Notes: generated by a model from the letters alone, not told the origin. Numbered from the stretch's first letter, positions 53,477 to 63,005 are shown. The stretch is 64,000 nucleotides of DNA from Vibrio sp. LaRot3 (GCF_027587025.1 NZ_JAPPTI010000013.1:1-64000); one strand, 5' to 3'. Translations and numbers: made by a program.

Positions 53477-53488
53477 TTATTACGAAAG

Positions 53489-54316
53489 TTAATCGTAAAT
53501 CGTTGGGATAGGTTGACGCTTATGCTGAGTGATCGTGTAAATATGCACTAAGCGATCGCTTGCCTGTTGAGAGACCGGTTTACCTTCTAAAAAGTCATCA
53601 ATTTGATCGTAGGTAAGACCAAGCGCATCTTCATCTGCTTTCTGTGGCGCGAGCTCTTCAAGATCGGCTGTGGGTACTTTTTTCACTAAGTGCTCTGGTG
53701 CACCGAGTGTTGCTGCTACCTCACGAACTTGGCGCTTGTTAAGGCCAAACAGCGGTGCGAGGTCACATGCGCCATCGCCAAACTTGGTGTAGAAACCGGT
53801 AATATTTTCCGCAGAATGGTCGGTGCCAAGCACTAATCCACCCACATACCCAGCGATTTCATATTGAGCGACCATACGTGCGCGTGCTTTTACGTTACCT
53901 TTTACGAAATCCACTTTTGCGCTGTCAGCAGGCAAAAGGTCTGTGCCTTCTAATGCTACGTGAGAGGCCGCGTGTAAACCATCAACGCCTTGTTTGATGT
54001 TTACCGATACAGAATGGCTTGGTTGGATGAACTGTAACGCCGTTTGTGCTTCATCTTCATCTTTTTGCTCGCCGTAAGGTAAGCGAACTGCGATAAATTG
54101 GTAACCGCTGCCGTGTTGTTCGTTGAGCTCGTTTACGGCTAACTGCGCTAATCGACCACAAGTCGTGGAATCCACACCGCCACTGATGCCAAGTACCAGT
54201 GATTTGCAGCCTGAATCGGTTAGTTTACGTTTGATAAATTCAACTCGGCGAGTGATTTCTAAGTGAGGGTCAATCGACGGTAGGACGCGCATCTCATCGC
54301 GAATCAACTGTTCCAT
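53489..54316 (-). CDS. nadE: Ammonia-dependent NAD+ synthetase
   Basis: This is 275 residues from the ATG at 54316, which equals the Escherichia coli enzyme length; the longer frame to 54367 is a shadow. It amidates deamido-NAD using ATP and ammonia. The PP-loop [17 protein letters not shown] is at about residue 45. The family features [30 protein letters not shown] and [17 protein letters not shown] are seen. It is divergent from the nadD-like gene. Confidence 0.92.
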   Translation of the reverse strand: MEQLIRDEMRVLPSIDPHLEITRRVEFIKRKLTDSGCKSLVLGISGGVDSTTCGRLAQLAVNELNEQHGSGYQFIAVRLPYGEQKDEDEAQTALQFIQPSHSVSVNIKQGVDGLHAASHVALEGTDLLPADSAKVDFVKGNVKARARMVAQYEIAGYVGGLVLGTDHSAENITGFYTKFGDGACDLAPLFGLNKRQVREVAATLGAPEHLVKKVPTADLEELAPQKADEDALGLTYDQIDDFLEGKPVSQQASDRLVHIYTITQHKRQPIPTIYD

Positions 54317-54431
54317 TAGTTTTATTCCTGCAAGCGTTATTAATTGTAGTGATATTCGTAGTATCATACCTCAATCAATACAGTTTGGGGCGTTAATCTC
54401 AAGCATAGCTACATTCTTAATAGGTTTTCCC

Positions 54432-54947
54432 ATGTCTAAAATTGCTGTTTTCGGTAGTGCATTCAACCCACCTAGCTTAGGCCATAAGAGCGTTATTGAA
54501 TCACTACAGCATTTTGATCGCGTGTTACTGCTGCCAAGCATTTCCCACGCATGGGGAAAACAAATGTTGGATTATTCGCAGCGCACTAAGCTTGTCGATG
54601 CATTTATTGATGACCTTGCCTTACACAACGTATCGCGTAGCCAAGTGGAAGAAGATTTGTTTGAACAAACGGGCCAAGCGGTGACGACGTTCGCAGTATT
54701 AGAAGCGCTGCAGCAGCAATCGCCTGACGCTGAGCTTACTTTTGTGATGGGGCCAGATAACCTATTCAATTTTAGTAAGTTTTATAAATCAGATGAGATT
54801 GTACGTCGTTGGTCAGTGATGGCATGCCCTGAAACAGTGGCCATACGAAGCACTGATATTCGCCACGCTTTGCAGAAAAATCTACCAATAAATCATCTTA
54901 CCACCCCTAAAGTTTGCTCTCTTCTGGCCGACAATAAATATTATTAA
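54432..54947 (+). CDS. NadD-like nucleotidyltransferase
   Basis: This 171-residue protein resembles nicotinate-nucleotide adenylyltransferase, which makes deamido-NAD from NaMN and ATP. The N-terminal FGSAFNPPSLGHKSVI holds the (H/T)xGH motif, here S15-L16-G17-H18, so the first residue is Ser. The ISSTxxR motif appears as AIRSTDIRHAL. It is shorter than Escherichia coli NadD (about 213). Being divergent from nadE suggests both steps of NAD completion are regulated together. A MITE-like element begins 2 bases after the stop. Confidence 0.78.
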   Translation: MSKIAVFGSAFNPPSLGHKSVIESLQHFDRVLLLPSISHAWGKQMLDYSQRTKLVDAFIDDLALHNVSRSQVEEDLFEQTGQAVTTFAVLEALQQQSPDAELTFVMGPDNLFNFSKFYKSDEIVRRWSVMACPETVAIRSTDIRHALQKNLPINHLTTPKVCSLLADNKYY

Positions 54948-54949
54948 CT

Positions 54950-55214
54950 AGGGTGTGTTGACCTTTCGAGCTGATTTTTGCAGCAATTTGTAGGTTATTT
55001 ATGCAAGGCATAGGCTTTGAAATGTAGTTACTCTACCTGATAAGCCTGTAACGCCGCAGAAAGGGCCTACAAATGCTGCCCAAAGGGTTCGACTAAAAGC
55101 GTTTTACTCTTTGCCGAGTGGATTTTGCTTATAATGCTAGGCTACAAGCCTCTCTCCGCGATTAAAACGCTTTTATCTCGAACAAAATTTAACCGCGAAA
55201 GATCAACACACCCT
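54950..55214. mobile_element. MITE-like element, 265 bp
   Basis: The 19-bp terminal inverted repeat AGGGTGTGTTGACCTTTCG (54950-54968) is matched by its complement at 55196-55214 with one mismatch. Two internal inverted repeats lie inside: GCAGCAATTTGTAGG (54980-54994) pairs with 55066-55079, and TAAAAGCGTTTTA (55094-55106) with 55163-55175, extending to about 20 bp. It has no transposase. AACT flanks both ends, offset by one base on the right, so the target duplication is uncertain. It should fold into a strong stem in RNA. Confidence 0.75.
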
Positions 55215-55274
55215 GAACTATCATCAAGTGTGCAGTATGGTGATTGACCACTGCCTCTGATTACTGAGGTGATT

Positions 55275-55763
55275 ATGGCTAAAAATAGCATTTGGCTGGT
55301 TTTTGGTCTGTTTTCGGCTGCTGCCCAAGCGACTTGTTTATCGAACAACTCGGAATTTCACTTTCAATCAAACCAGTTTGAGTCTGTGAGTTCAGAGTGT
55401 TATCTGTATTTTGCTAGTGATTCGCACATGGATGAAATCATTAATGGTGAAGCATACCTAGCCCCTGAGTATCAATCAGATAAAGCCAAGTATTGGTCTG
55501 ACTGGGTATTTAAATCGGAAAATAGCCCGTTGCTGACTCAGCAAGTATCAGACAGTTATTTTGGTATCGGTGTGTGGATGCCAGATGAGATCGAGCGTGA
55601 ACGCAACCATCTTTCGACCGAAGAATATTTGATGAGTCATGGCGTGCAATTTAGCGTGGGTATTGGCGACAAAAAGCCGGGAGAGCCCCGTATGCGTTTA
55701 GATTACCTATGGCACAGCGAAACCAGTGATAGCTGGTCAATGCAAATTGAGGTGCCGTTTTAA
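55275..55763 (+). CDS. Exported hypothetical protein
   Basis: This is about 162 residues from the ATG at 55275 with GAGGTGATT before it. A signal peptide ends near AQA before TCLSNNSEFHF. Two cysteines (residue about 22 and 42) may form a disulfide. The mature part is acidic and rich in Trp and Tyr (KAKYWSDWVFKSENSP; DYLWHSETSDSWSMQ). I do not recognise a family. The MITE immediately precedes its likely promoter region. Confidence 0.65.
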   Translation: MAKNSIWLVFGLFSAAAQATCLSNNSEFHFQSNQFESVSSECYLYFASDSHMDEIINGEAYLAPEYQSDKAKYWSDWVFKSENSPLLTQQVSDSYFGIGVWMPDEIERERNHLSTEEYLMSHGVQFSVGIGDKKPGEPRMRLDYLWHSETSDSWSMQIEVPF

Positions 55764-55778
55764 CGGCACCATTTAAAT

Positions 55779-57620
55779 TTAAGCATTACCGACATTACGT
55801 AGTGTCGATTGAATATTCGAGTGATGGCTAATAATGGCCAGTGGGGTTTCCGGACGAGAGAAGTAGTAGCCCTGTATCAGGGTGCAACCCATCTGATAGA
55901 GTTTTTGTAGCACTTCTTCGCTTTCCACTCCTTCGGCAACTAACTTCACTCCCAGCTGATTGGCCAGCTGAATGATCAATGACACGAGTAACTCAGATGT
56001 TTCGTTATACAACAGCTTATCGATAAATGAGGCATCTATTTTGATGCAATCAATCGGATAGTTATGTATGTATTTCAAGCTTGAGTAACCCGTACCAAAA
56101 TCGTCTAGAGCAATAGTAAACCCCTGATTACGCAGCTTATCCAGTAGATAGCGAGCCTCGTTGGTTTGCGAGAGTAAGACTGTCTCGGTTAACTCAATGG
56201 TAAATTCATCCGGAGTATAGTGGTAACGGGCAATGGTCGAAGTTAAATGCTTGGTATAGCGGGCGGAGTCCGCAAGCTCATGGGCGGAGCAGTTAATGCT
56301 TAAATGCACTTTGTAGCCCAAGCCTTTCTCTAGCTCTTTCTTTGCTTGGCAGGCAAGTTCTACGATTCTTTCGCCTAATTCGACAATCAAGCCTGACTGT
56401 TCAGCGGCCTCGATAAACTCTCCGGGGTAGATTGCCCCTAAAGATTCACTTTTCCAACGGGCGAGAATTTCAAAATGATCCCATCGGTAACTATCTCTAT
56501 CGACGATGGGTTGCAGTAAGACGTAGATTTCACCACCGATTGCTGCTCGGTCTAGCTCATTACGCAGAGCATCGATAACCATGGTTTCACGGTGATATTG
56601 TTTACTTAAATGGGTATCGTAATTTTTGATTTTCTCGTTAGAGCTTTGCTTACAATCTTTCAGCGCCAATGAGGAATGGAGAATGATTTGGTCGGCACTC
56701 AACCGATGATCGGCTTTACGCGCAAGGCCAATACTGACATTGATTTTGATGGAATGAGAAGAATCTTGATAACCTTCGTTAAGCTTGGCGATGATCTTTT
56801 GGCAAATGGTTAACGGGTCACTTGAGAAGGTGATAAAGGCAAATTCGTCTCCGGCGATGCGGTAAGCATGATGATGGTCGGGTAACGCGTCTTGAACGGT
56901 TTTCCCGACAAATTTAATGACTTGGTCGCCAATGTAATTACCATATAAATCATTGATTGATTTGAAATCATCAATGTCGATATAGGCCAGCGTGAAGGGG
57001 CTAGATTGCGTGTCAGACAGCCTTTCAAGTTGATTCGATAGATAACCGCGATTGTGTAAACCGGTTAAATTGTCGTGTGATACTTCGTGGCTGAGTTGAT
57101 TGACTAAGCTTTTAGATCGCGCAGACAACCATTTGGAACGCAGTGAATGCATTGCCAGATTGGCAAACATTTTATGGTAATCGATCAGTTCTTTACTCTC
57201 TTCAATAGGATGAGTAAAGGTAGAGAGCAGAATACCAAGAATATCGCCATTGCGGCTTTTCAACGGAACGCCGATATAGGCTTCTACATCATTGTTCTGT
57301 AGATAAACATCTCGCGGAAACTGCCCAGTGATATCGTGAGTGTAAATACAATACGCTTGGTTAGATTTCCTCACCATATCACAAGGTGTGTCTGCCAATG
57401 AGTAACTAAATTGTTGGCGTATTTCTTTACCACAGGCAAATGAAAGGGTTTGGGCAGTGTTGTTGATCGTATCGATTTCGACAATACATGAGCACTGCGT
57501 TGAAAACTTTTCATGCAGCGTCAGAGTTAATTTGTGCAGTAATTCCGGTCCATCAAGGGAGATGATATCGTTGATAATATCGAATTCCATCATCTGTACC
57601 GGAGCGTTGAGCCTAGCCAT
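55779..57620 (-). CDS. GAF-GGDEF-EAL protein
   Basis: This 613-residue cytosolic regulator of cyclic di-GMP has a GAF domain at about 25-165 (EAYIGVPLKSRNGDILGILLS), GGDEF at about 190-335 (LAYIDIDDFKSINDLYGN, RIAGDEFAFI), and EAL at about 350-600 (FEILARWKS, LSINCSAHELA, IELTETVLL, LDDFGTGYSS, VAEGVES). The first G of GGDEF is Ala and the EAL motif is EIL, both tolerated variants. The metal-binding Asp pair and Glu are present, so phosphodiesterase activity is likely. The GGDEF may only bind GTP. Confidence 0.87.
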   Translation of the reverse strand: MARLNAPVQMMEFDIINDIISLDGPELLHKLTLTLHEKFSTQCSCIVEIDTINNTAQTLSFACGKEIRQQFSYSLADTPCDMVRKSNQAYCIYTHDITGQFPRDVYLQNNDVEAYIGVPLKSRNGDILGILLSTFTHPIEESKELIDYHKMFANLAMHSLRSKWLSARSKSLVNQLSHEVSHDNLTGLHNRGYLSNQLERLSDTQSSPFTLAYIDIDDFKSINDLYGNYIGDQVIKFVGKTVQDALPDHHHAYRIAGDEFAFITFSSDPLTICQKIIAKLNEGYQDSSHSIKINVSIGLARKADHRLSADQIILHSSLALKDCKQSSNEKIKNYDTHLSKQYHRETMVIDALRNELDRAAIGGEIYVLLQPIVDRDSYRWDHFEILARWKSESLGAIYPGEFIEAAEQSGLIVELGERIVELACQAKKELEKGLGYKVHLSINCSAHELADSARYTKHLTSTIARYHYTPDEFTIELTETVLLSQTNEARYLLDKLRNQGFTIALDDFGTGYSSLKYIHNYPIDCIKIDASFIDKLLYNETSELLVSLIIQLANQLGVKLVAEGVESEEVLQKLYQMGCTLIQGYYFSRPETPLAIISHHSNIQSTLRNVGNA

Positions 57621-57733
57621 ACGAGTTCTCCCTATTGATAGTGATCTTTGTCACTTAAAATTTAGAATTCGCATGGTTAAATATGGTACACGTCGCATAT
57701 GTTTGCAAATGCAAACTTGTTACCTAAACAAAG

Positions 57734-58609
57734 TTAGTCGGTCAATCGGCTACGAAGATAGTCTAAAAACAGCTGTGTACGCGTATTTTGGTAATCCAGT
57801 TTGGGGTGGTAGGCATAGACGGTTGCTTCATCAGCGGTAATGTCAGGCAAAATGCGTTGGAGCTGACCTAGTTTTAGATCTTCTTTAATCATCACATCAT
57901 TGGTGAGTAATATGCCCATACCACTTTTAGCCGCGTAGAACAGCGCTTCAGGGTTAGTCGTGGCGAAGTTGCCTGACAGAACAATGCGCTTTCCTTTCGA
58001 GAGTTTAATCTCTCTTTGTTGGTATTCCCCCCAGTTCAACATGTTGTGTTGCGTCAGTTCCTCAGTGGTTTTAGGTTCACCATGTTGTTCTAGATACTTT
58101 GGCGAGGCGTAAAATCCCGCTTTGTGCTCAAATAGACGTGTCGCTTTAAAGCTTAATGAGTTGAGTTGATCAATTTCACGGCTGATAAACAGATCGAGGC
58201 TTAGCCCGGGAAGCTGACCCGGTGTTGTAGTAATCAGCTTGATACTGATATCGGGGTAGAGCTGCAAAAATCCGTCGAGGTGCTGTACCAAGAATTTTGA
58301 GCCAACTGCTAAGGTCGCGCCGATTTTTAAACATCCAGCAGGGGATTGATCAACTGAGCGAGTTTCATCCACAATCGATTGCCACCCTTCAAGGTGGACT
58401 TGAGCACGTTGATAAAATAGAGCGCCAGCTTCTGTTTGTGTCACCGAGCGTGTGGTGCGTTTTAATAGTTGAGTACCGATACGCTCTTCGAGCCAATGGA
58501 CTCGTTTGCTGATGGCCGAGCTGGTGGTATTCATTCTACGCGCGGCGCCGTTAAAGCTTCCTTCCTCCACGACCAATAGGTAACTTTGTACACTTTGCTG
58601 CCAATCCAT
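57734..58609 (-). CDS. LysR-family regulator divergent from Bcr/CflA pump
   Basis: This 291-residue regulator has an N-terminal winged helix (SYLLVVEEGSFNGAARRMNTT, SAISKRVHWLEERIGTQLLKR) and a C-terminal ligand domain. It is divergent from the MFS pump at 58700 by about 90 bases, a standard layout for a local regulator. It resembles the DsdC/AaeR-like TrTR group of LysR regulators. The ligand is unknown. Confidence 0.88.
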   Translation of the reverse strand: MDWQQSVQSYLLVVEEGSFNGAARRMNTTSSAISKRVHWLEERIGTQLLKRTTRSVTQTEAGALFYQRAQVHLEGWQSIVDETRSVDQSPAGCLKIGATLAVGSKFLVQHLDGFLQLYPDISIKLITTTPGQLPGLSLDLFISREIDQLNSLSFKATRLFEHKAGFYASPKYLEQHGEPKTTEELTQHNMLNWGEYQQREIKLSKGKRIVLSGNFATTNPEALFYAAKSGMGILLTNDVMIKEDLKLGQLQRILPDITADEATVYAYHPKLDYQNTRTQLFLDYLRSRLTD

Positions 58610-58699
58610 TTTTGCCCCTTAATTACTTCCGGATAGGAACTAATCAGTTTCCACACCAGTCTATTATCATTTTTCAGTGTACAATTTAAACTGGATAGC

Positions 58700-59902
58700 A
58701 TGAAAATCAAGCAAAACACTTCCTTTCGGAAAACGCCGTTATTGCTTGCGATGATGATCATTGCGACTGGTCAAGTTGGTGTTGCCATTTATCTTCCCGC
58801 CTTGCCACAGATCAGCCAATCACTCAGCGTAACTCAAGCAGACGTCCAACTATTAGTGACACTCTACCTCGTCGGGTTTGGAGGGTCTCAGCTATTCTAC
58901 GGCCCATTGTCGGACGCGATAGGTCGCCGTCCGGTCTTTATTATTGGGCAAGGTATCTATTTGCTCGGTACACTGATTTGTGTGCTGTTTTGTTCGTCTC
59001 TAATAGGGTTGATCGCCGGGCGTCTACTGCAAGGCTTAGGCTCGGGAAGTGCGTCGGTGTTAGGGCGGAGTGTACTCCGCGACAGCTATGATGGCGCGCA
59101 TTTAACCAAAGCCCTTTCTTATATCTCAGTGACTGCCTCTGTCATGCCCATTTTCGCACCAGTATTGGGCGGTTGGCTTACCTTCCAACTTGGATGGCAA
59201 TCGGTCTTTGTGTTCGTTTTGATCTATTTGGTGGCAATCTTCTGCTTAGGTTTAAAAATATTGCCTGAAACACTGCCTTACGCGCCGTCTCGGTTTAACT
59301 GGAAAAACGTTGGCCAGCAATATTTAGCGCTTATCGCGAATAAACAAGTGATAAGCAGTGCGAGTTACAACTGGCTTAGCTATTTGGCGGCGTTAGTGTC
59401 TTTATCGGTATTGCCATTTATATTGCAGCAAACGCTCGGTTTGAGCGCGGCTGAATATGGCACCTTAATGATTGTGCCTTCAATGGGGCTGATGGTTGGC
59501 AGCGTCAGTTTGAATATATTGAGTCGCTATATCGCGCGTCGGCATATTCTCACCGGGGCGATCTTGATCATCGCCATGTCCGGAGCTTGGCTCACTTTGC
59601 TGCCATTGAGTTTGTTTAATCTGATTTGGGCATTTACTTGGTTGACTGTCGCTCAAGGTCTTTCGTTTCCGATATCAATTAGCATGCTGCTTGAACCGCA
59701 CAAGAAGCAAGCTGGAGCAGTGTCGGCACTGTCTGGCTCAGTTCAAATGGGCTTATCGGGCATATTTGGAGGTTACTTGGTGCAGCATTGGATTCAAACC
59801 CAGTTTTCGTTGGGCGTGTTTTACCTATTGGTGGCGACCATTATGATGAGCGTTTTAGTTTCTACTCGTTCAGCGGTTTATGCCCAGCAGCCAAGTGTGT
59901 AA
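58700..59902 (+). CDS. Bcr/CflA family drug-efflux MFS
   Basis: This 400-residue pump of the 12-helix DHA1 class has YLVGFGGSQLFYGPLSDAIGRRPVF as the loop 2-3 signature with drug-exporter motif A, and LLQGLGSGSASVLGRSVLRD as the helix 5 motif C region. It exports bicyclomycin, sulfonamide or chloramphenicol-like compounds in related bacteria. It is probably controlled by the divergent LysR regulator. The exact substrate is unknown. Confidence 0.88.
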   Translation: MKIKQNTSFRKTPLLLAMMIIATGQVGVAIYLPALPQISQSLSVTQADVQLLVTLYLVGFGGSQLFYGPLSDAIGRRPVFIIGQGIYLLGTLICVLFCSSLIGLIAGRLLQGLGSGSASVLGRSVLRDSYDGAHLTKALSYISVTASVMPIFAPVLGGWLTFQLGWQSVFVFVLIYLVAIFCLGLKILPETLPYAPSRFNWKNVGQQYLALIANKQVISSASYNWLSYLAALVSLSVLPFILQQTLGLSAAEYGTLMIVPSMGLMVGSVSLNILSRYIARRHILTGAILIIAMSGAWLTLLPLSLFNLIWAFTWLTVAQGLSFPISISMLLEPHKKQAGAVSALSGSVQMGLSGIFGGYLVQHWIQTQFSLGVFYLLVATIMMSVLVSTRSAVYAQQPSV

Positions 59903-59976
59903 TTTCTTGCATCAAACGGCACGGTTCGTTGTACAATGCGCGTCAGTAATTTGAGTGAACCAGAAAAGGTCAGTCC

Positions 59977-60327
59977 ATGGAACACAAACAGTTTGAAGCG
60001 CTAGTAAAGCAATTGTGTGAGCAACCTGCTTTGCCACAAGCGTTAGACATTCTTAAAAGCAGTGAAGATTCAGAAGTCGCAGAAGCGGCGAACTCGCTTA
60101 CTGGTCAGTTTGCTTTAGCAGAAGTAGAAGGCGAGCAGCGCATTTATCACGTATCAACCTTAACTAACGAGCAAGGCGAACAAGAAGAGTTTGTTGAGCA
60201 TGTAATGAATGAAGGTGACGATGTCATTCGATTCGTTGCTTGGTTCTTTGATGCGATGTTTGAAGTGAAGCGCAAAGATACCTACCAAGCGGCCGGTAAA
60301 ACTTACCAGCAGCCAAAGCGTGCGTAG
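59977..60327 (+). CDS. Acidic conserved-looking hypothetical protein
   Basis: This 116-residue soluble protein is acidic (Glu-rich: EVEGEQRIYHVS, NEQGEQEEFVEHV). The region RFVAWFFDAMFEVKRKDTYQ near residue 90 suggests an amphipathic helix. I do not recognise a family. It has its own terminator, and the start has a weak but present ribosome site (AAAAGG). Confidence 0.6.
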   Translation: MEHKQFEALVKQLCEQPALPQALDILKSSEDSEVAEAANSLTGQFALAEVEGEQRIYHVSTLTNEQGEQEEFVEHVMNEGDDVIRFVAWFFDAMFEVKRKDTYQAAGKTYQQPKRA

Positions 60328-60338
60328 CGACCGACATT

Positions 60339-60371
60339 TAAAAAGCCCTAACCGATGGTTAGGGCTTTTTT
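60339..60371. terminator. Bidirectional terminator
   Basis: Stem AAAGCCCTAACC / GGTTAGGGCTTT with a 3-base loop and A/T runs on both sides; it ends both convergent genes. Confidence 0.87.
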
Positions 60372-60374
60372 GTA

Positions 60375-60986
60375 TTAGCTGTTCGCTTCTAGGTTAACGA
60401 CATTATCAGGCACTTGGTTGAGCCCTTTTTCTGCAAGCCATGCTTGCAAGTTATCGGCACCGCCTATGTATTGCCCATCTAGCCAAATCTGCGGAACGGT
60501 CACAGGGGTTTTCATCCCAATGATGGCTTTCACTTCAGGGATCATGCGATAAAGCGCCGCGCTATCTTTTACGACATCATGGTACTCAAAATCGATCCCC
60601 GCGTCGTTAAGCATCTTCTTCGCTTTAACGCAGTAAGGGCAGGTTGCTTTACCATAGACAATATTACCTTTCAGCGTATCGCGTTTCGTCCATTCTTGGA
60701 TAACTGACTGAACCAAAACACCGCGATTTAATGCTTCACCTTGGCTGACGACTTTTCCTTCTACCACCAGAATCGGAGCATGCCATGAGCCTAGCTTTAA
60801 TGGCTCCCACCAATGGGAAAGCCAATCTTTGACTTCCAGTTCAACAGGAACATCAGCCAATTCATTGTCGAAGGTGTCTTGTAAGATATCTTTGGTTAGT
60901 GTGCACTCACCACAAGGGATATTTACCTTGAAAGGCCCCCAGCTACCCGCCCAACGATATAGAGTAATTTTGATTGGCTTTGTCAT
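60375..60986 (-). CDS. Two-domain glutaredoxin-like protein
   Basis: This is 203 residues from the ATG at 60986; an upstream frame to 61058 has no leader. The N-terminal thioredoxin-fold-like domain (about 1-95) has Cys25-Gly-Glu-Cys28. The C-terminal glutaredoxin domain (about 108-190) has the classical Cys116-Pro-Tyr-Cys119, TVPQIW with the cis-Pro, and GGADNL for glutathione binding. Most glutaredoxins are a single domain of about 85 residues, so this is a fusion. The N-domain may be a reductase partner or electron donor. Confidence 0.8.
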   Translation of the reverse strand: MTKPIKITLYRWAGSWGPFKVNIPCGECTLTKDILQDTFDNELADVPVELEVKDWLSHWWEPLKLGSWHAPILVVEGKVVSQGEALNRGVLVQSVIQEWTKRDTLKGNIVYGKATCPYCVKAKKMLNDAGIDFEYHDVVKDSAALYRMIPEVKAIIGMKTPVTVPQIWLDGQYIGGADNLQAWLAEKGLNQVPDNVVNLEANS

Positions 60987-61116
60987 AACTTTGTCCCCGC
61001 AACGTACCGTTATTATCAGATTAAGTAATGAATTACTGATTTTCCAAGTTATTACCAATCTGCATGTTCACTTTTGTCAGGCTGGTATATTCAATAAGAA
61101 CGGTAGGATGAGCATT

Positions 61117-62052
61117 TTATTTCACTGAACGAGATTTTTTACTTTCCCATTGCGTAATAAACGCTACAGAACCAATAATAATGAACGCCCCAAGCCACAA
61201 TCTACCTGGTGGAACCCAACTAAACACGAGCCAACCTGCAAGTACGTTGAGTGGCAATTTAGCATGATCGAATGGCTGAACAAAAGAAGCATCGGCAACC
61301 GAATAAGCTTTAACGATGGCCCATTGAGCAAAAGCGGTCGCGATACCGGCTGCGAGCAAAATCCCCCACAATGACGCACCACTTGGTGTTTGCCAGTCAG
61401 GCAGTGCGAGCAGAATATTAAATGGCGTGATGAGGATGAGTAGGTACACCACCATGGTTGACGGTGAATCTTCAGAGGATAGCTTTTTAACCATCAGTGA
61501 GTAGCAGGCCCAAAAAAACGCTGCGCCGACGGGTAACAGTGTCGCCCAGCTGAATCCATCAGCCCATGGCTCTAGAATGATCATTGCACCGATAAAACCC
61601 GTTAGCGTGGCTCCCCAACGAGCAAGCCCCACTTTTTCTTTGAGAAATAACCCAGATCCAATCGTAGCAAACAGTGGAGAGGTCATTAGTAGCGCAATAC
61701 CTTGCCAAATTGGAACTGGATAAGCGAGCGCCCACAACCAAAGCTGAATGCCGATTACCGACAAGAACACGCGGAAAATATGCAAGCCAAGGTGCTGGGT
61801 TTTTAAGGATTTGCGAATACCCAGTGTCTTGAGGTAAGGCAAAATAACCACGAGCGCTACTGCGTATTGCACTAAGGCAACGGTCGTTGATGATAAGCCA
61901 TAGTTAATACTAGCAACTTGGGCCAAGCTGTTGACGATAGCAAAGGCCAAGCCAGCGCTGAGCATCCAGCTTGCCCCTTGAATAGGGTGATGATTGGGTG
62001 TCATATAATTCGAATTAAGTTTGAATATCGCAATAATGGTTGGCGAAATCAT
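61117..62052 (-). CDS. EamA/DMT permease, second of a pair
   Basis: This 311-residue protein has ten transmembrane helices in two EamA halves (about 30-150 and 170-305). AAAAGG precedes the ATG at 62052; an ATG at 62004 is possible. EamA carriers often export amino acids or metabolites. It starts 23 bases after the preceding EamA gene, so the two are likely one operon and may act as a heteromeric pair. Confidence 0.85.
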   Translation of the reverse strand: MISPTIIAIFKLNSNYMTPNHHPIQGASWMLSAGLAFAIVNSLAQVASINYGLSSTTVALVQYAVALVVILPYLKTLGIRKSLKTQHLGLHIFRVFLSVIGIQLWLWALAYPVPIWQGIALLMTSPLFATIGSGLFLKEKVGLARWGATLTGFIGAMIILEPWADGFSWATLLPVGAAFFWACYSLMVKKLSSEDSPSTMVVYLLILITPFNILLALPDWQTPSGASLWGILLAAGIATAFAQWAIVKAYSVADASFVQPFDHAKLPLNVLAGWLVFSWVPPGRLWLGAFIIIGSVAFITQWESKKSRSVK

Positions 62053-62075
62053 ACTGCCTTTTCTGGTCAGCTACC

Positions 62076-63005
62076 TTAGTTTTTTGAGCGATTAATCATA
62101 ACTACTGAGAATATAACCAAAATCATCCCTAAAGCGTGCCAGAGAGTGAAGGCTTCACCGAGCAAAATAACCGCGGCAGTTGCCGTTACCGCAGGGCCAA
62201 TATTGTTCGATAAACTCAGCTCGGTAGGTGACAGTCTCGCCATGGCCGCGGCAACAAAATAAGAGGGCAGGACGGTACAAAAAACACCTAAGAATATACC
62301 TAGCGCAATGAGCTCGATTGACCAATTGGCAATCGTGGTATCACTGAGAATAAGGTGAATCAATATCGCTATGCCTGCGCTTCCCATGCCAATGCTGGTA
62401 AATAGTGAGCTACCTAGCTGACCGATAAGAGGTTTACTCGCGACAAGGTAAATGGCGAACACTAAGGCAGACCCAATGGCGAATAACGCGCCATAGCCAA
62501 CGTCAGGTCCAAAGGTTTTCAGATCGTGACTGATGATCAAAGCGATACCGCCATAGCCAAGCAATGTCGCGCCTATTACGGTTCTATTTGGTTTCTGACC
62601 AAAAGCAAACCAACTGATAAGTACCACGAAAGAAGGAAACAAAAAGATAAGCAGCCGTTCTAACTGAGCTGAAATGTACTCCAGTGCCGTGATATCAAGA
62701 AAACTTGCCACGTAATAGCCAAGCACACCAATCAAAGCCGCTTTTAAACCCGATTGTTTGATTTTTTCCCGGTTGCTGGCTTGTCGAGCAAGCCAAAACA
62801 GAGTGATAAGGTAAACAGGTAACGAACTCGCCGCTCGTAATGTCATGATCGCAGTAACATCAGCACCATGTTGATACGCGAGCTTGACTAAAATCGGCTT
62901 GAGAGAGAACAACAGGCAGCCGATCAAGGCGAAGATGATGCCCACTTGATGAGTGGTTAAAATAGAGTTGAAGCGATAAGTGGTGACTTGAGACGGTTTT
63001 TCCAT
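62076..63005 (-). CDS. EamA/DMT permease, first of a pair
   Basis: This 309-residue, ten-helix permease has two EamA domains (about 20-145 and 165-300). An AGGAAA ribosome site precedes the start. It lies just downstream of the leader peptide at 63089-63154 and its alternative hairpins, so it is probably controlled by attenuation. No substrate can be assigned. Confidence 0.85.
   Translation of the reverse strand: MEKPSQVTTYRFNSILTTHQVGIIFALIGCLLFSLKPILVKLAYQHGADVTAIMTLRAASSLPVYLITLFWLARQASNREKIKQSGLKAALIGVLGYYVASFLDITALEYISAQLERLLIFLFPSFVVLISWFAFGQKPNRTVIGATLLGYGGIALIISHDLKTFGPDVGYGALFAIGSALVFAIYLVASKPLIGQLGSSLFTSIGMGSAGIAILIHLILSDTTIANWSIELIALGIFLGVFCTVLPSYFVAAAMARLSPTELSLSNNIGPAVTATAAVILLGEAFTLWHALGMILVIFSVVMINRSKN

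Noticed and set aside
55142-55348. 68-codon frame leaving the MITE
   Set aside because: It spans the terminal repeat of the element, has no ribosome site, and overlaps the start of the exported protein on the other strand.
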